The notes below the pieces were generated by a model. It saw only the letters and a program-made list of their open reading frames with translations, did no database searches and was not told the DNA's origin. This document shows, in pieces, positions 10,341-21,689 of a stretch of 64,000 nt of DNA; the stretch's first letter is position 1; each line of letters opens with the position of its first letter. The translations under genes and the position numbers were made by a program. Source of the stretch: Lasiodiplodia sp. COLG20 (lineage: Eukaryota > Ascomycota > Dothideomycetes > Botryosphaeriales > Botryosphaeriaceae); NCBI GenBank assembly GCA_009801085.1, contig VNWV01000010.1, positions 1-64,000 on the forward strand, in the 5' to 3' direction.

Positions 10341-12480
10341 AAACAGCAAACAGCACTGGAGAACATCAAACGTCACCAGGTGTAGCAACTCTAGGAAGAC
10401 AGCTGCAGGGCCAGAATCAAATGAATGACCCGACAATGAGAACCCGGAGTTGACTTCGCCCGCTGTACCGGATCAAGAAGACGAGAATGCGGACGAGCAA
10501 ACGCAGGAAATATCCATGAGAAACCCAAAATCCCTGTCAAGGGATGCTTACGTACCGCGGTATTTCTTGCTAGAAATTCGTTCGTTCAGCATGCTTTTGA
10601 TGTACACAAGTTTAGTAGAAAGGATTTACCCCATCTTCTCTCTCGAGTGGTATCTAGCGGTCGGTCCATGTTGCGCGTGTCCTAGCATATATTCAGCTCA
10701 AAGTTTGATTTCATGCATCGTGCAATCGTAGATAAGTTCATGAATGTACAATGCGACATTTGGTAAAGTCTCAGCTGCAGATACAGACTGCTCCTTACCC
10801 GACTTCCCCGACATCTAGGCCATTCGACAATATTTGATTTCCGACCACGGCATGATCGCGGCTTCAACAAAGGTATTATTCTTTGGCGCTTTCATGGACG
10901 AGGAATATTCTGGTTGTCCTAGTTGCGACCCCGGCTCGGCGTGGTCGTTTGAAGGCCTCGAAGCTTTGAGGGACACTACCAGCCCGATCACCTATTTCTA
11001 TCCGACCAGAATCGCCACCTACAATACAAGACTCATATACTAAGCCTCTCGGGTCTGGAAACTTACAGCTTGTTTGGCTACAGTGCTCTGAACACCACTT
11101 TCGAGTCCTCACAGTCATCTGTGGGCTCAACTGGGGCGACTGGGAAGAAAGCCATCCCTCTGATTCCTTCTGACGAATTGTAGATCCAAGGTGGTGCTTC
11201 TCCCCGCAATTGCTAATGCGCTTCGAGACAAAGTTAGAAATCAACGGACGTTTCCTGTGTCTACTGTGGAAGATAAGCGAAGTTGGAATTGCCTTTCCCA
11301 AGCCCCTCTCACAATAATCTACTTACGTTAGTAGTTGAATTTCACACCAAGATGTACTTGTATAATTCCGAAACTGATATCGCTGTCCGAACTTGGGCTT
11401 CAAATCCTACGTGTGAAGAATAAAGTGTCTTCCGTGGGGTACAAAAGGCTTAGGTCCTCTACAACACACTTCGCCTGTACAATCTAGCGGACATGGGTTC
11501 GGTCAAACTGGGGCGTAGGGTGCTTCAACACGAATATATAGAATCAATGAGAGCATGGTGTACCACATTGACTGATGACGCGTCTAGTATAGCGAAGCGA
11601 AACTCACGTGACGGGAGACCCCTTTCGTATTTGACTCGGGATGCTTGTCTCAGGCGTCCCGTTACTCCGGTTCTTTATGGATCTAAAGAAGGAACAGCGA
11701 GCGACTGTTATGGAGGATAGTAGGAGCCTATGTCCCCAGGGGAAATCCCCTTCCATATCGAGCAAGTCTCGCCGCCGGATGGTCGCCGCGTCTCGCGAAT
11801 CGAGAAGTGGGGAAGAATTAGGTCCACATCTCGGATATCGATTACGGCGAACGGTGTACGATGTTAAGGCAGCCCATCGGTCAGTCGAGCAAGTAAGCAG
11901 TTCGAGGCATCCGCTTAAAGCAGGGGGTTCCAGGGCATGGGTATGTAGGTTATTGGTTCGTGGGGAGGTCGACAGATTCTACCGGTCAGTAAGTGTCAGA
12001 GATGTGGGCGATTACAAGGGAAGGATTCCGAAATCGGCAAACTTTCAAGGGCCCCCAGGGTCCTGAATATGAGCAGTCGATTCGATGGAAGGCTCGCGCA
12101 TTGATTTTTTTCTGTAAAGAATAGAGGCTGTGCAGGATGAGATGCATTTGCTTCTCCAGGATTTTGGGTCGTTCGCCAGCTCTCGATGAGAAGAGCATAC
12201 AAAGGCATTCTTCGTGACCGAGCATCAAAGGGGAAGGAAAGGTGATCCGGATCGTCGAGGCCAGTGCCGGGCACTAGCAGAGCCATCTGCCGAGGCCTAG
12301 TTGCCGATCTTGACGATTTGATTTTCCCTTGCGGGAAGTCCCTTGGTGTGCTCCTATTCTCGTGTCCTCGCCATTGCAGGAGAGCGAAAGACTAATTCGG
12401 CAGCGTAGTGATGTCAAGCGGAGGCCCGGTTCGGACGCGCAAGCGGCGGCTTTAACATGCAGCAATTTCCACAATTGCCT
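10341..12480. other. Degenerate intergenic sequence
   Basis: No intact gene. Protein-like fragments such as CPSCDPGSAW (about 10915) hint that the decayed element runs on to about 11300. From there to 12480 only short, unconvincing frames occur. Base composition is more AT-rich than the flanking genes. Confidence 0.4.
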
Positions 12481-14323
12481 GGCTTGCTAAGTTTAGTGGC
12501 GCTGGGGGACGTGCGGAGCATTATGTGAGTGCGCTATTGGGCTGGGATCGAGACCATGGAGCATGGAGTCTGGCAGCGGAAATTCATTGATGCGGGAGAA
12601 GACTCGGGCCAGACTGGATCTGTCATGACTTTCGGGCAGATCTGCTCGCGTGGTGAGAGGCGAATTCCGCGGGTCGACGGGCTGTGGCAGGACGTGAACA
12701 ATGCTCCTCAAGGACACGCCAAAATAGCACCAGAAGAGCGGATATTGAGGCTCGCTTGCGGCGGGAGCCGTGGGAATCATTGAGGAGAGAACTGGTGGTG
12801 GTGGTCCACAGAATAGCGTTGCTGGAGAGGCGCATGGCCGCATACAGGTGCCGAATGCTTTGGGTTGCACGTCTTTGCGTGGGTTTGCGCGAACGCTCGT
12901 TAGAGAGACGATCAAACAGGGCAGAAGGACTTCGAAACAACGCGTCGGAGGACTGCACGGAAAGGGCGCGCCGGTGGTGCGAGCGGGAGAGCCGCGGGGG
13001 GCGCCCATGCCGAATCGGGCAATCAACAACCGGCAAAGCTCCGCCTTCAGGACCGATGATGCTTGGCATCATGCAAAACTCGGGCCCCTGTGTCGGATCA
13101 CCCGGCGAGAACACTGCCACCTCCTCGAGCCCAATGGAGGTCCAGCGTCCGGGGGAGCGCAGAATGGAAACATTAGCATTGCGCAACGCACCAGACGGGC
13201 CTAGCGAAAAGCTTGAGCCGGCCGCCACGGAAGGAACCTTGGCCGTCTGGCTTTGCCGCGCTGACAGCCCTCGCGGTGCTGGCCTTGCATCTGCCGCTGG
13301 CGGGAATACGAATCAATGGCGGCTCGCCGCGCTGGCTGCGCGGGGAGGGCGGCGATTGGAAGCGGGTGCAGCGGCTTTGACGAATGACGACCGTGGCGGC
13401 AGCCAGCGTGAGCCTGGAGCTTTGGTCCCACGCGAGCAATCGACGGATTTCTGCTGCTTGAAGCACGTCCCAGGACATCACGCCCGCCTGGCCCGAGCCA
13501 ACGAAACACCGGCCCACGCGCCAGAGCGGGCAGTCGGCCTCCCATCATCAGCCACACGCCCAGCAGAGGTGGGCCTGTTTGCAGCGACTCCCCTGCGTGC
13601 TGCATAAGCTTTGCAGACGGGCGGTGTTTCTCCAAGCGGCCGGCCAATTGGGTGCTTACCGGACGGCTACGGCCTGGGATTGGCCGACGGTGATGGGAGG
13701 GTGGGCATGTAGTCGCGCGCCTGAAACAGGCCGTTGGCCAGCTGCAGGGCGAGGTGGCTGCGAGCTGGCCGGCCGTGACCGTCAGCTGTACGCGAGGCCT
13801 GAGGCTACACACGGCAACGGCGACGGCGCGTGGCGTTCGCACTCGCCCAAAGGGAAAGAGGCAGGCCAGGCGACTGCTCACTGCGTCGGCAGGTACCTGC
13901 ATTAGCGTGGCTCAACGGGGAATGGGCGGCCTGGCCGGGCCTGCCCCGAAGCGCTCTATCGTTTCACCCGCCTAGCCGGCCTACGCTGGGGCCCTCGGCT
14001 CTCGATCCACCTCCATCCACCCTGCTCACCACCCACAGTGTTTGCAGCCCGTGGGCCGAATCCATGGCTGGCCCATGTTTCAGACCCGTCGACCCTCCCC
14101 CGTCGCACCCGCGTATATGTATGCCCACCATGCCGCCATCAACAGCTTCTCTCCCCAGTCGTCTTTCCAGTTCTTTCCTTTCAGTTGACTGAAAAGCTTC
14201 TCTCAGAGCCAACGTCATTCGTTTTCTTTGGTTTTGAGCACTCTTTCGTTTTTATTATACCACCACACCGCCAGCCTCGGCACCTACTATCTTTACCTAG
14301 TCTGATTTGAACCTTCCGTCACC
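12481..14323. other. GC-rich upstream region of the CFEM gene
   Basis: About 1.8 kb of GC-rich DNA with long but overlapping open frames on several frames of both strands (for example 12684-13607 plus and 13201-13902 minus). Their products are Arg/Ala/Gly-rich with no domain, as expected from GC-rich non-coding DNA. The last 200 nt are C/T-rich (14140-14310) and form the probable core promoter and 5' UTR of the CFEM gene. Confidence 0.5.
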
Positions 14324-17277
14324 ATGAAGACCGCCACTTCCATCCTTGTTGGTGGTTTTGCGGCCCAGCAGGCTGCGGCTGTAAGTGTCCCCCACATCTC
14401 TCCCAACCGCCACCCTCTAACACGCTGCAGACCTTTGGCTCTTTTGGTTTCGGCGGCTCCGCCTCTGTCGGCGGTTCCATCTGGGGCGGCAGCGGAAGCG
14501 ACTGCTTCAGCACCCCCTCCAACACCAACAACGAGTGTACCGACTCTCAGAAGTCCGGCTGGGACTGGTCTGGCATTGCCATTGGTGCCAACATCGGCAC
14601 CTCCTACTCCGGCTTCGATGTCTCTGGCCTGACCTGCAAGAACAAGTTCGGCAAGCGCGATCCTGTCTCGAAGCGTACCTTCGGCAGCAAGTGCGCTTCC
14701 GGCACCATCTCCAAGCAGAAGGACAGCAACCCCAAGATCGAGTGCTCCGGCTCGCAGAAGGAGAAGGGCTTCTCCGTCGGCGAGTTCCAGGTCTCGACCA
14801 GTGTTGACACGCCTGTCGAATTCCACTATGGCATGCCTGATGGCTCCACCTGCAAGCACACCGCCAGCTGCAGCTCTGGCGGCACTGTCGTCAAGAACGA
14901 GCAGTGCGGTGGTGCTACCTCCGTCACCTGGAAGCTCCCCGACAACAGCGACAACGAGGACTGCGAGTTCGGCATCCACAGCATTGGCTGGGAGTGCGGT
15001 CAGAACGGCGGCGAGTCTAGCACCGCTACTGTCTCCACTGCCTTCAGCGCCTCCACCGGCGGTTTTGGCTTCACCGAGAGCATCGGCTTCAGTGTTCCTG
15101 CTGTGAGCACTCCTGGCGCCTTCACGCCCTCGTTCGTCTTCCCCTCTGGCGGTTCCCCCAGCGTTGCCACCAGCGTTGCCACCCCCGGCTTCCCTGGCGT
15201 CCCCAGCGTCCCTGGTGTTGATGTCAGCACTCCCGGTGTCCCGGTCATCACGACCCCTGCTGTCCCGGCTACTTCTGATGTCAGCGGCGGCTTCAGCACC
15301 AGCGTCGAGATCCCCTTCTCGCAGAACGGCACCATCCCTGCCGGCTTCACTGCGTCCACCGTCTACGCTACCTCGGTCTACACCGTCACCTCTTGCGCCC
15401 CTGAGGTCACCAACTGCCCGGCCCGCTCTGGCACTCCCGCTGTTGTCACCTCCGTTGTTGCCATCTCGACCACCATCTGCCCCGTCTCTGAGACTGGTGT
15501 GGCTTCCGTCCCCGGCTCTTCGCCCTCTGCGCCCGTCAGCTCTGGCGTCAGCGGCGAGGTCTCGTCTCCTGCTGGTCCCGTCCCTGGTGTTTCTACTCCC
15601 GGCTTCGGTGGCTTCCCCACTCCTGTCTTCGGCGGCTCCACCGGTGTCAGCTCCTCCCCCGCTTCTGCTACCTCTGCTGTTCCGTCTGCCGACTGCCCTG
15701 GCGTTCTTCCCAAGTGCTTGAACACCTGGATCACCAAGGTCGGCTGCTCTGGCAACACTGACTCCGACTGCTACTGCAAGGAGGTCGACTTCATCAAGTC
15801 GGTCATTGACTGCGTTGACGCCCGTGGTGGCAGCGACGATGAGATTTCTCAGGCTCTGTCTTACCTCACCGGTATCTGCGCTGCCTACGTCCCGGAGAAC
15901 CCTGGTCTGATCACCAACGTTCCCACCACCATCACCCTCGGTGTCCCTTCGCAGACTCCTGTCGCCTCTAGCGGTGTCTCGGGCGAGGCCAGCACTCCTG
16001 TCGGTGGCTCTGTCGCCTCGTACTCGACTTCGACTGTCTACGCCACCGAGGTCCACACCATCACTTCGTGCGCGCCTGAGGTCACCAACTGCCCCGCTTC
16101 CAGCGGCACCCCGGCTGTTGTCACTTCCGTCGTCCCTGTTTCTACGACTGTCGTCCCTGCCACTGAGACCCCCGGTGCTCCGGCTGGCTCCAGCCCTGCT
16201 GGCTCCCCCTCTGCCCCTGCTTCGTCTGGCGTCGAGGGTGTCACCTCTGTCCCCACCCCGGTCATTACTACTTCTCTGTCGACCTCGACCATCTACAGCA
16301 CCGCTATCAGCACCGCCGTGACCACTGATGAGCAGGGTTCGACCTCCGAGGTTGTTGTGACCCAGACCGTCTCTGTTGGAACCACCATCTGCCCCGTCAC
16401 CGCCACTCAGACCCCTGAGGCTTCCGCTCCTGCTTCCTCTGGTGTCGAGGGTGCTGTTTCCAGCCCCGCTCCCAGCGCCCCCGCCCAGACCACCGTTGTT
16501 ACTTCGTACTCGACCTCGACTATTGTCAGCACCGCTGTGTCCACGAGCACGACCGTTGACGAGTCTGGCAGCTCCTCGGAGGTTGTTGTCACGCAGACCG
16601 TTTCCGTTGGCACCACCATCTGCCCGGTCACTGCCACCCAGACTGTCCCTGCTGCGCCCGCCTCCAGCGGTGTTGAGGGTGAGGTTTCCTCCCCCGCTCC
16701 CAGCGCGCCTGCGTCTGCTGGTGTCACTCCTGCCCCGTCTGCCCCCGCCGCCGGAAGCTCGTCCCAGGTTCCTGTCGCCTCTTCTGGCGTTGAGGGCGTC
16801 ACTTCTGCTCCCGCTCCCGTTGAGAGCAGCCAGCCCGTTACCACCATCTCCGTCGTCCAGACCGTTACCGTTCCCTGCACCGCCACCGAGGGCGAGTCTG
16901 CTGGCGCCACCATCCCTGGCAGCTCGACGACCACCGTCATCTCGACCGCTGTCACCGTCCCCCAGGTCGCTTTCACCACCCAGACCGTCACCGTCTCCGG
17001 TGTTCCCACCGTCCAGACCGGCCTTGCTCAGGGCACCCCGGCCTCGGCTTCCGCCACTCTTACCTCTGCTGCTGTGGCTTCTTCCACTGCCGTCGTCGAT
17101 GGCGGTTACGCTACTCTCAGCTCCGTCTTCGTCCCGGCCGCCACCACCCCGGTTGTCGGTACCCCTGTCGGCACCCCTGTCAGCACTCCTCCTGCCTTCA
17201 CTGGCGCCGCCTCCTCTCTCAAGAGCGCCGGCTCCATGGTTGGCGCTGGTTTCCTGGCTGCCATCTTCATGCTTTAA
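14324..17277 (+). CDS. Large GPI-anchored CFEM-domain cell-surface protein
   Basis: Two exons, 14324-14380 and 14431-17277 (50-nt intron, GTAAGT/CAG), encode 967 aa. Residues 1-19 look like a signal peptide, ending exactly at the exon junction (AAA). Two Lys-Arg sites at 94-95 and 100-101 may be cut by Kex2. A Cys-containing N-terminal region (to about residue 210) is followed by Ser/Thr/Pro/Val-rich sequence. A CFEM domain lies at about 440-505 (CPGVLPKC..GC..D..CYC..C..GIC). A long Ser/Thr-rich tail contains duplicated modules and ends in a hydrophobic tail (SMVGAGFLAAIFML) typical of GPI attachment. CFEM proteins act at the cell wall or membrane in haem/iron uptake, adhesion or host interaction; the role here is not decidable. 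The stalk is presumably heavily O-glycosylated. Codon bias is strong, suggesting high expression. Confidence 0.88.
15355..16645 (+). repeat. Internal duplicated modules in the CFEM protein stalk
   Basis: Two module types occur twice each. Module A (STVYAT..TSCAPEVTNCPA..GTPAVVTSVV) is at about 15355-15490 and 16025-16160. Module B (STSTI..TAVST..EVVVTQTVSVGTTICPVTATQT) is at about 16270-16411 and 16501-16642. The B copies are the closest, including identical 16-residue blocks. Such modules can expand or contract by recombination. Confidence 0.8.
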
Positions 17278-18711
17278 GCGTGCTTTGTTTTGAATGTGTA
17301 ATGTGTATCTGGAATACCAAGACGCTTATTTTGCACTCAACACACTCATCAGCGTTTTCCTATCTCCTTTCCAATGTGTATAGTTTTCATCATCCATCTC
17401 TCTTTTAGTCAGCGCCTGGGAAAAACGGAAAGCGATTTTAAACAGAAGAAATGACTTAGTTGTCTATCTTTCTGCACAGCATTAGGCTTATCAGCCTTGC
17501 TGAGGTAATAATAAGTGAAAAAACGGATATAGTGGATCTTAGAAATCTAGACTTTTATCCTTGAAACTCTTCTGTTCCTACCTCTGATTGTGAATCTCGG
17601 ACTGCTCCCCATAACTCGGTCTTCTGTCCGAGCCTTAAGACCAAAAAGAAAAACGGTCAAATTATGATTGAGCCGTTTTTTTTAAGCTACGATGATCTCA
17701 CAAGTCTTGAACATCAAAAGATCTAGATCGAAGAAGGTCGTGTTTCAGACTGTCCGACGGATATGCGCCACGCTCCTACGCCACGCTCAACGCCCGGATA
17801 CCCTGCCGACACAACGGCCACATGCTCACATCCGTGTGGCTTACTGGCGACGAGCGCCGCTCATCTTCTACCCCGCCGCCTCTTAATTTCGGGAAACATC
17901 GGTCAGCCACGGTTCGTCCTGAAGGAGTGGGGCTGAGGCACGTGAGTAGGTCACTGGGAAGTTGCAGGAAGGAGGATGGGAAAGTGACGTGGTGCATTTA
18001 ATTGGGTCATTGGATGTGATTTGCGGCACTGCGAGAGTTTATTTTGTGGACGAGGGGGGGTCCAGAACGTCCGGCCGGACCACCTATCAAGCACGCGGTG
18101 GCCTTCGACTCGGGTACACTTACCTGCTCGCAGATCCATAACAAATACCCCAGTCCCGGTTGCTCCGTTCTCAAAGCTTTTGTTATGACTACACCCACCA
18201 AGTCATCTCCTTCGCAGACGTCCTCTCCCCCTCCTAAAGCACTACGAATTGAAAACCCGTGGCTGAATTGGCGGCTCGTCCCGTGTATTACGGCGAAGTC
18301 TTGAGTTCAGATGACGCCAGGTCCTCATATCATTCATCGCAGAAAAGAGTTTCAGGGCTGCGATGCCCCTCTATACGCATAACGAGCTGTTTACACGTCG
18401 CTGAGCACATGCACCCGCAGGAATTTGACCCGGCCCACTTGCACAACTGAAGGGCAGTATGACAATGTTGTTGCAAATCCATGAATAAAATAGTAGAGAA
18501 TGTAACTTAAGAATGCTGAGTATGCAAACAGCCGAAAGAATACCGAAAGACCGATGAGGCTATACCACGGCGCATGCTTGTTGAAAGAATGTCTGCCATG
18601 GCCCTCTAACTCTCCACGCACCTCATCATTCCTCCTGTAACGCGCCGTCCTACAACGCCCACACACCATAATCCAAGAAACTTCACCTACGCAAAAGACA
18701 GTTCCAGCTAG
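17278..18711. other. Convergent intergenic region (CFEM / kinase)
   Basis: Both neighbouring genes end here. It contains the two 3' UTRs. No gene is supported; open frames at 17692-18450 are short and without protein-like features. A hairpin at 17649-17680 is listed separately. Confidence 0.55.
17649..17680. terminator. A/T-flanked hairpin between convergent genes
   Basis: The left arm AAAAACGGTCAA (17649-17660) pairs with the right arm TTGAGCCGTTTTT (17668-17680), with one bulged base and a 7-nt loop, and T continues after it. It resembles an intrinsic terminator but lies in a fungal nuclear genome, where such hairpins do not terminate Pol II. It could help 3'-end formation or be chance. 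Confidence 0.35.
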
Positions 18712-20544
18712 TCAAAAGGCCCAATCGCCGCACTCGAGTAAACTCGAGCTCGCGACGAAGCTGAAGCCTCCAAAGAGGTCCGGCTCGGCATGGCCTGTAG
18801 CGCCGGCATCATCCATGCCTTCGATCATCACTATGCTCCTACGCATCGACATGACCGGGCTGAGAGACAGGTCCGTGAACTCCTTGGCGAAGTTCTCGGC
18901 GAGTTCTGGATCGGTGATGAGGGGCTGGATCGGCGGTTCGAGCTCGCGCGTGGCCAACTTCTTCCAGTCGATCTTGCGGAAGAAGCGGTGCGCCTTGATG
19001 GTCTGGAGGTCTTTTGGCATGTTGCCGCCGAGACGCTTGCTGGGCTCCTTGCGCAGAAGGCGGGTAAGGAGATCCTTCGCGTCGGGTGAGAGGAAGTAGG
19101 GAAGCTGCAGCTTCTGCTTCACGATCTTCTCCTGGACTTTGGCGTTGTTGTTGGCTGTGAAGGGAGGCGAGCCGGTGAGAAGGTCGTAACCAAGCGCGCC
19201 GAGCGACCACCAGTCAACAGCGAAGCCATACTCCCTGCCTTGGATAACCTCGGGAGCCATGTACTCGGCAGTGCCAAGCATAGAGTTGCAGGTGTCGTTC
19301 TCATCCACTGCAACTTTGGAAAGGCCAAAATCGGTCAGAAGCAGGTGACCCTCGGAATCCAGAAGACAGTTTTCGGGCTTGAGGTCTCTGTAGACAACCC
19401 CGACGCTGCGGTGGAGATGTTCCAAAGCAAGCACCATCTCAGCCATATAAAATGCAGCAACCTCCTCGGTGAACATGCGCTCCATGGCCAAGTGGTGGAA
19501 CAATTCTCCGCCTTGAGCATACTCTAGAATGAGGTAGAGCTTCTCGTGGTCCTGGAAAGCATAGTAGAGCTTGACCACGAAGGGGTGGCGGTTGACATTC
19601 TCCAGAATGACGCGCTCGGTCTTGGTTTGCTCTACAAGCTTCTTGTGGACGGTCAGGTGCGCCTTGCGCAACTGCTTCTGTGCAAAGAGGCGCCCGGTGG
19701 CCTTGTGCTTAACGAGAAGTACTGTCCCATAAGAACCTTTTCCGAGACAGCGCAGCGGCTCGAAGTCATCGGCAGTCATCTTCCGGGTCAAAGAGTCGAA
19801 GCGGTTGCCGTTAACTTCTTCCTCGAACACACTCTCCCGGGCCTCAACGCTGGCAAAATCCTCGTTCAGCTCGACTTGGTACGTGTCCATTTCAGTCTTG
19901 TCGCTGTTGCTCGAGAGATCTGAGATGACGCTAACATTGCTCGAGGCAGCAAGGGTCGAAACCGACTTAGGAATGGGCGAGCTGAGGTTGAGCTTCTCCA
20001 GTTGCGCCTTCATGGAGCTAATGCCGCCGCTGGAAGAACTCGGACGGAGCGCGGGGCTGCTGGTAACGCTGGGCAGGTCGCGCGACTTGACGGGGCCGAG
20101 CATTGGCGTGTTTGACGCAGAAATGTCAGTCTCCTCGCACTCCGAGGTGACGGGAGTCTGGAATCCGCGGATGGTCTGCACGGCGGTCGGAGCCGGAGTG
20201 TGCTTGTTTGCGCGCTTCTTCTTCTTCTTCTTGGCAGCATTGCTCTTGGCCTTCTCGAAGTTGAGCTTCTCGCCGAGCGCCTGGGCATGCATTCCGGTAT
20301 TCGCGGAGGGTTGCCGGTGGGGTGACTGCGACATGACCTTCATTGGCGGGGAGCGGGTAATGTTGCGCGCGAGGCGAAGAGCCGGCTCAGCGTCAAGCTC
20401 ATCGTCGGGCCCGGCGATGGTGAGGGCAGGAGTGCTGGCGTTCAGAACACCGTCTATGGCGGCACGGTGGGTCGGGCTGAGCGGGTGGTGAGCAGCAGTC
20501 TCCTGCGGCAGGTGCTGGTCGTGCTCGTCGAAGGCGAAGACCAT
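18712..20544 (-). CDS. AGC-family Ser/Thr kinase, S6K/Psk1-like
   Basis: A single exon encodes 610 aa. Residues 1-255 are low-complexity, with many Ser/Thr-Pro sites and a run of six lysines near 105-110 (possible nuclear signal). The kinase domain spans about 261-524: Gly loop LGKGSYGTVLLV (267-278), catalytic Lys290, YRDLKPEN with Asp387, DFG at 405-407, and activation-loop Thr425 in MLGTAEYMAPE. After it come a turn-motif-like TDLSLSPV and a hydrophobic motif FGGFSF (591-596, Ser595). This is the layout of AGC kinases activated by PDK1 at the loop and by TORC1/2 at the tail. It lacks PH, C2 or C1 domains, which argues against Sch9, PKC or Ypk-with-C2 types. Orthology to fission yeast Psk1 or another S6K-like kinase is an inference. 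The TOR gene lies 14 kb away. Confidence 0.75.
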   Translation of the reverse strand: MVFAFDEHDQHLPQETAAHHPLSPTHRAAIDGVLNASTPALTIAGPDDELDAEPALRLARNITRSPPMKVMSQSPHRQPSANTGMHAQALGEKLNFEKAKSNAAKKKKKKRANKHTPAPTAVQTIRGFQTPVTSECEETDISASNTPMLGPVKSRDLPSVTSSPALRPSSSSGGISSMKAQLEKLNLSSPIPKSVSTLAASSNVSVISDLSSNSDKTEMDTYQVELNEDFASVEARESVFEEEVNGNRFDSLTRKMTADDFEPLRCLGKGSYGTVLLVKHKATGRLFAQKQLRKAHLTVHKKLVEQTKTERVILENVNRHPFVVKLYYAFQDHEKLYLILEYAQGGELFHHLAMERMFTEEVAAFYMAEMVLALEHLHRSVGVVYRDLKPENCLLDSEGHLLLTDFGLSKVAVDENDTCNSMLGTAEYMAPEVIQGREYGFAVDWWSLGALGYDLLTGSPPFTANNNAKVQEKIVKQKLQLPYFLSPDAKDLLTRLLRKEPSKRLGGNMPKDLQTIKAHRFFRKIDWKKLATRELEPPIQPLITDPELAENFAKEFTDLSLSPVMSMRRSIVMIEGMDDAGATGHAEPDLFGGFSFVASSSLLECGDWAF

Positions 20545-21689
20545 GGTCGCGGTGGGTCGAGAGAGAGTTATTCGGTTCGTACGAGAAGGTGGAAGGTTTC
20601 AAGCTGCCATACAGCTTGGATACGCTACGCGAGCTAGGGTGTCAGCTGCGAAACCTAATGTGTTCACTCGCACGCGTGCCTACCCTCACTTCACCTCTCC
20701 GTGATTACCGTCCGCCCTTCAAGGCGGACCCAACGCCACTAGCCAAAGCAGCGAAGCGAAGCTCGCCTCAGTCTTGGAAAGTCCAGGCGCAGCGGCTGCG
20801 GCAGGGGCGTGGAAGAGGGCAGTCGCGGTGTTGCGCGAAACGAAGAAAGCGGTCGAGGTGTCGCAGGAAGATCCCATAGAGCACAAAATCGAGGTAGGCG
20901 AGCGTGGGGCGAAGGTCTCTGGAGCGTAGCCGGGCCCGAATCCGGAGGTTTTGGGGGGGCGGCGGTGGTGAGGGTTGCGGGTGAGAGAAACGGTCGCGCA
21001 AATCGAGGTCGCAAATAAGTTTCATTGTAAGCCTTAGACGGCCGTGGGCAGGGATCGGCTGGCGGCTTTCCGCGGCTCGGGAGCCAAGCCTCGTCGCCCT
21101 GTTGGAGCCGCTTCGCCCCAGGCTCCAGCATCTCTCTCGCTCTTTTCTGCCCGCGACCACCGTTGTTTGCGCAGTTCGCGATGACGTCTTTCCCGCCGCG
21201 ACGGGCCGCTCGCTTTGCGTAGGGCTGATAAGCCCAACCCCGCGTCTCCGATCGTCGGTACAGTTACACCGACACAGCATTCCCCATGGTCACGTGTCGA
21301 TCGGCTCTCCGTTCATTTTGGTTCCTGTTCCTTGCCTGTTCGGGACAATCCCGGTCGCCGCCTGCCAACCTGGAGAAGCCCCTTATAGCTACATCAGGCG
21401 GCTTTTGCATGAAATCATCCAACATTGCATTGCTGCCCCTGACCAAGGCGTAGCGGTCAACCGATGGGTCATGGGCTGGCCAATCATTCAATGACGGATC
21501 ACATTAGCTATACGAAGCCGCTTGTCTGTGCAAAAGGGTATTGCAGCAGAGGGAGAACGCGAAGAATATACCTCAGCGATTTTATTTACAACGAAAACAT
21601 ATGTACGCAGCGAAGCTATCGTCCCGACGTAATTAGATTCCTCATTTACGCCAAGGCAATTGTTTCAACTCCGCAATATCCATGGTACT
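20545..21689. other. Kinase promoter and intergenic DNA
   Basis: About 1.1 kb upstream of the kinase and downstream of the next minus-strand gene. It includes a GC-rich part (20700-21200) and an E-box-like CACGTG at about 21292. No gene is supported. Confidence 0.5.

Noticed and set aside
12684..13607. 307-codon open frame on the plus strand
   Set aside because: Arg/Gly/Ala-rich product with no domain, in GC-rich DNA where stops are rare; equally long frames overlap it on other frames and the other strand.
14293..16056. 587-codon minus-strand frame opposite the CFEM gene
   Set aside because: A mirror of strong codon bias on the coding strand; its product is a monotonous Asp/Arg/Gly/Ala sequence.
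20768..21280. 170-codon minus-strand frame upstream of the AGC kinase
   Set aside because: Pro/Arg/Ser-rich product typical of GC-rich promoter DNA; no domain and overlapping frames on both strands.
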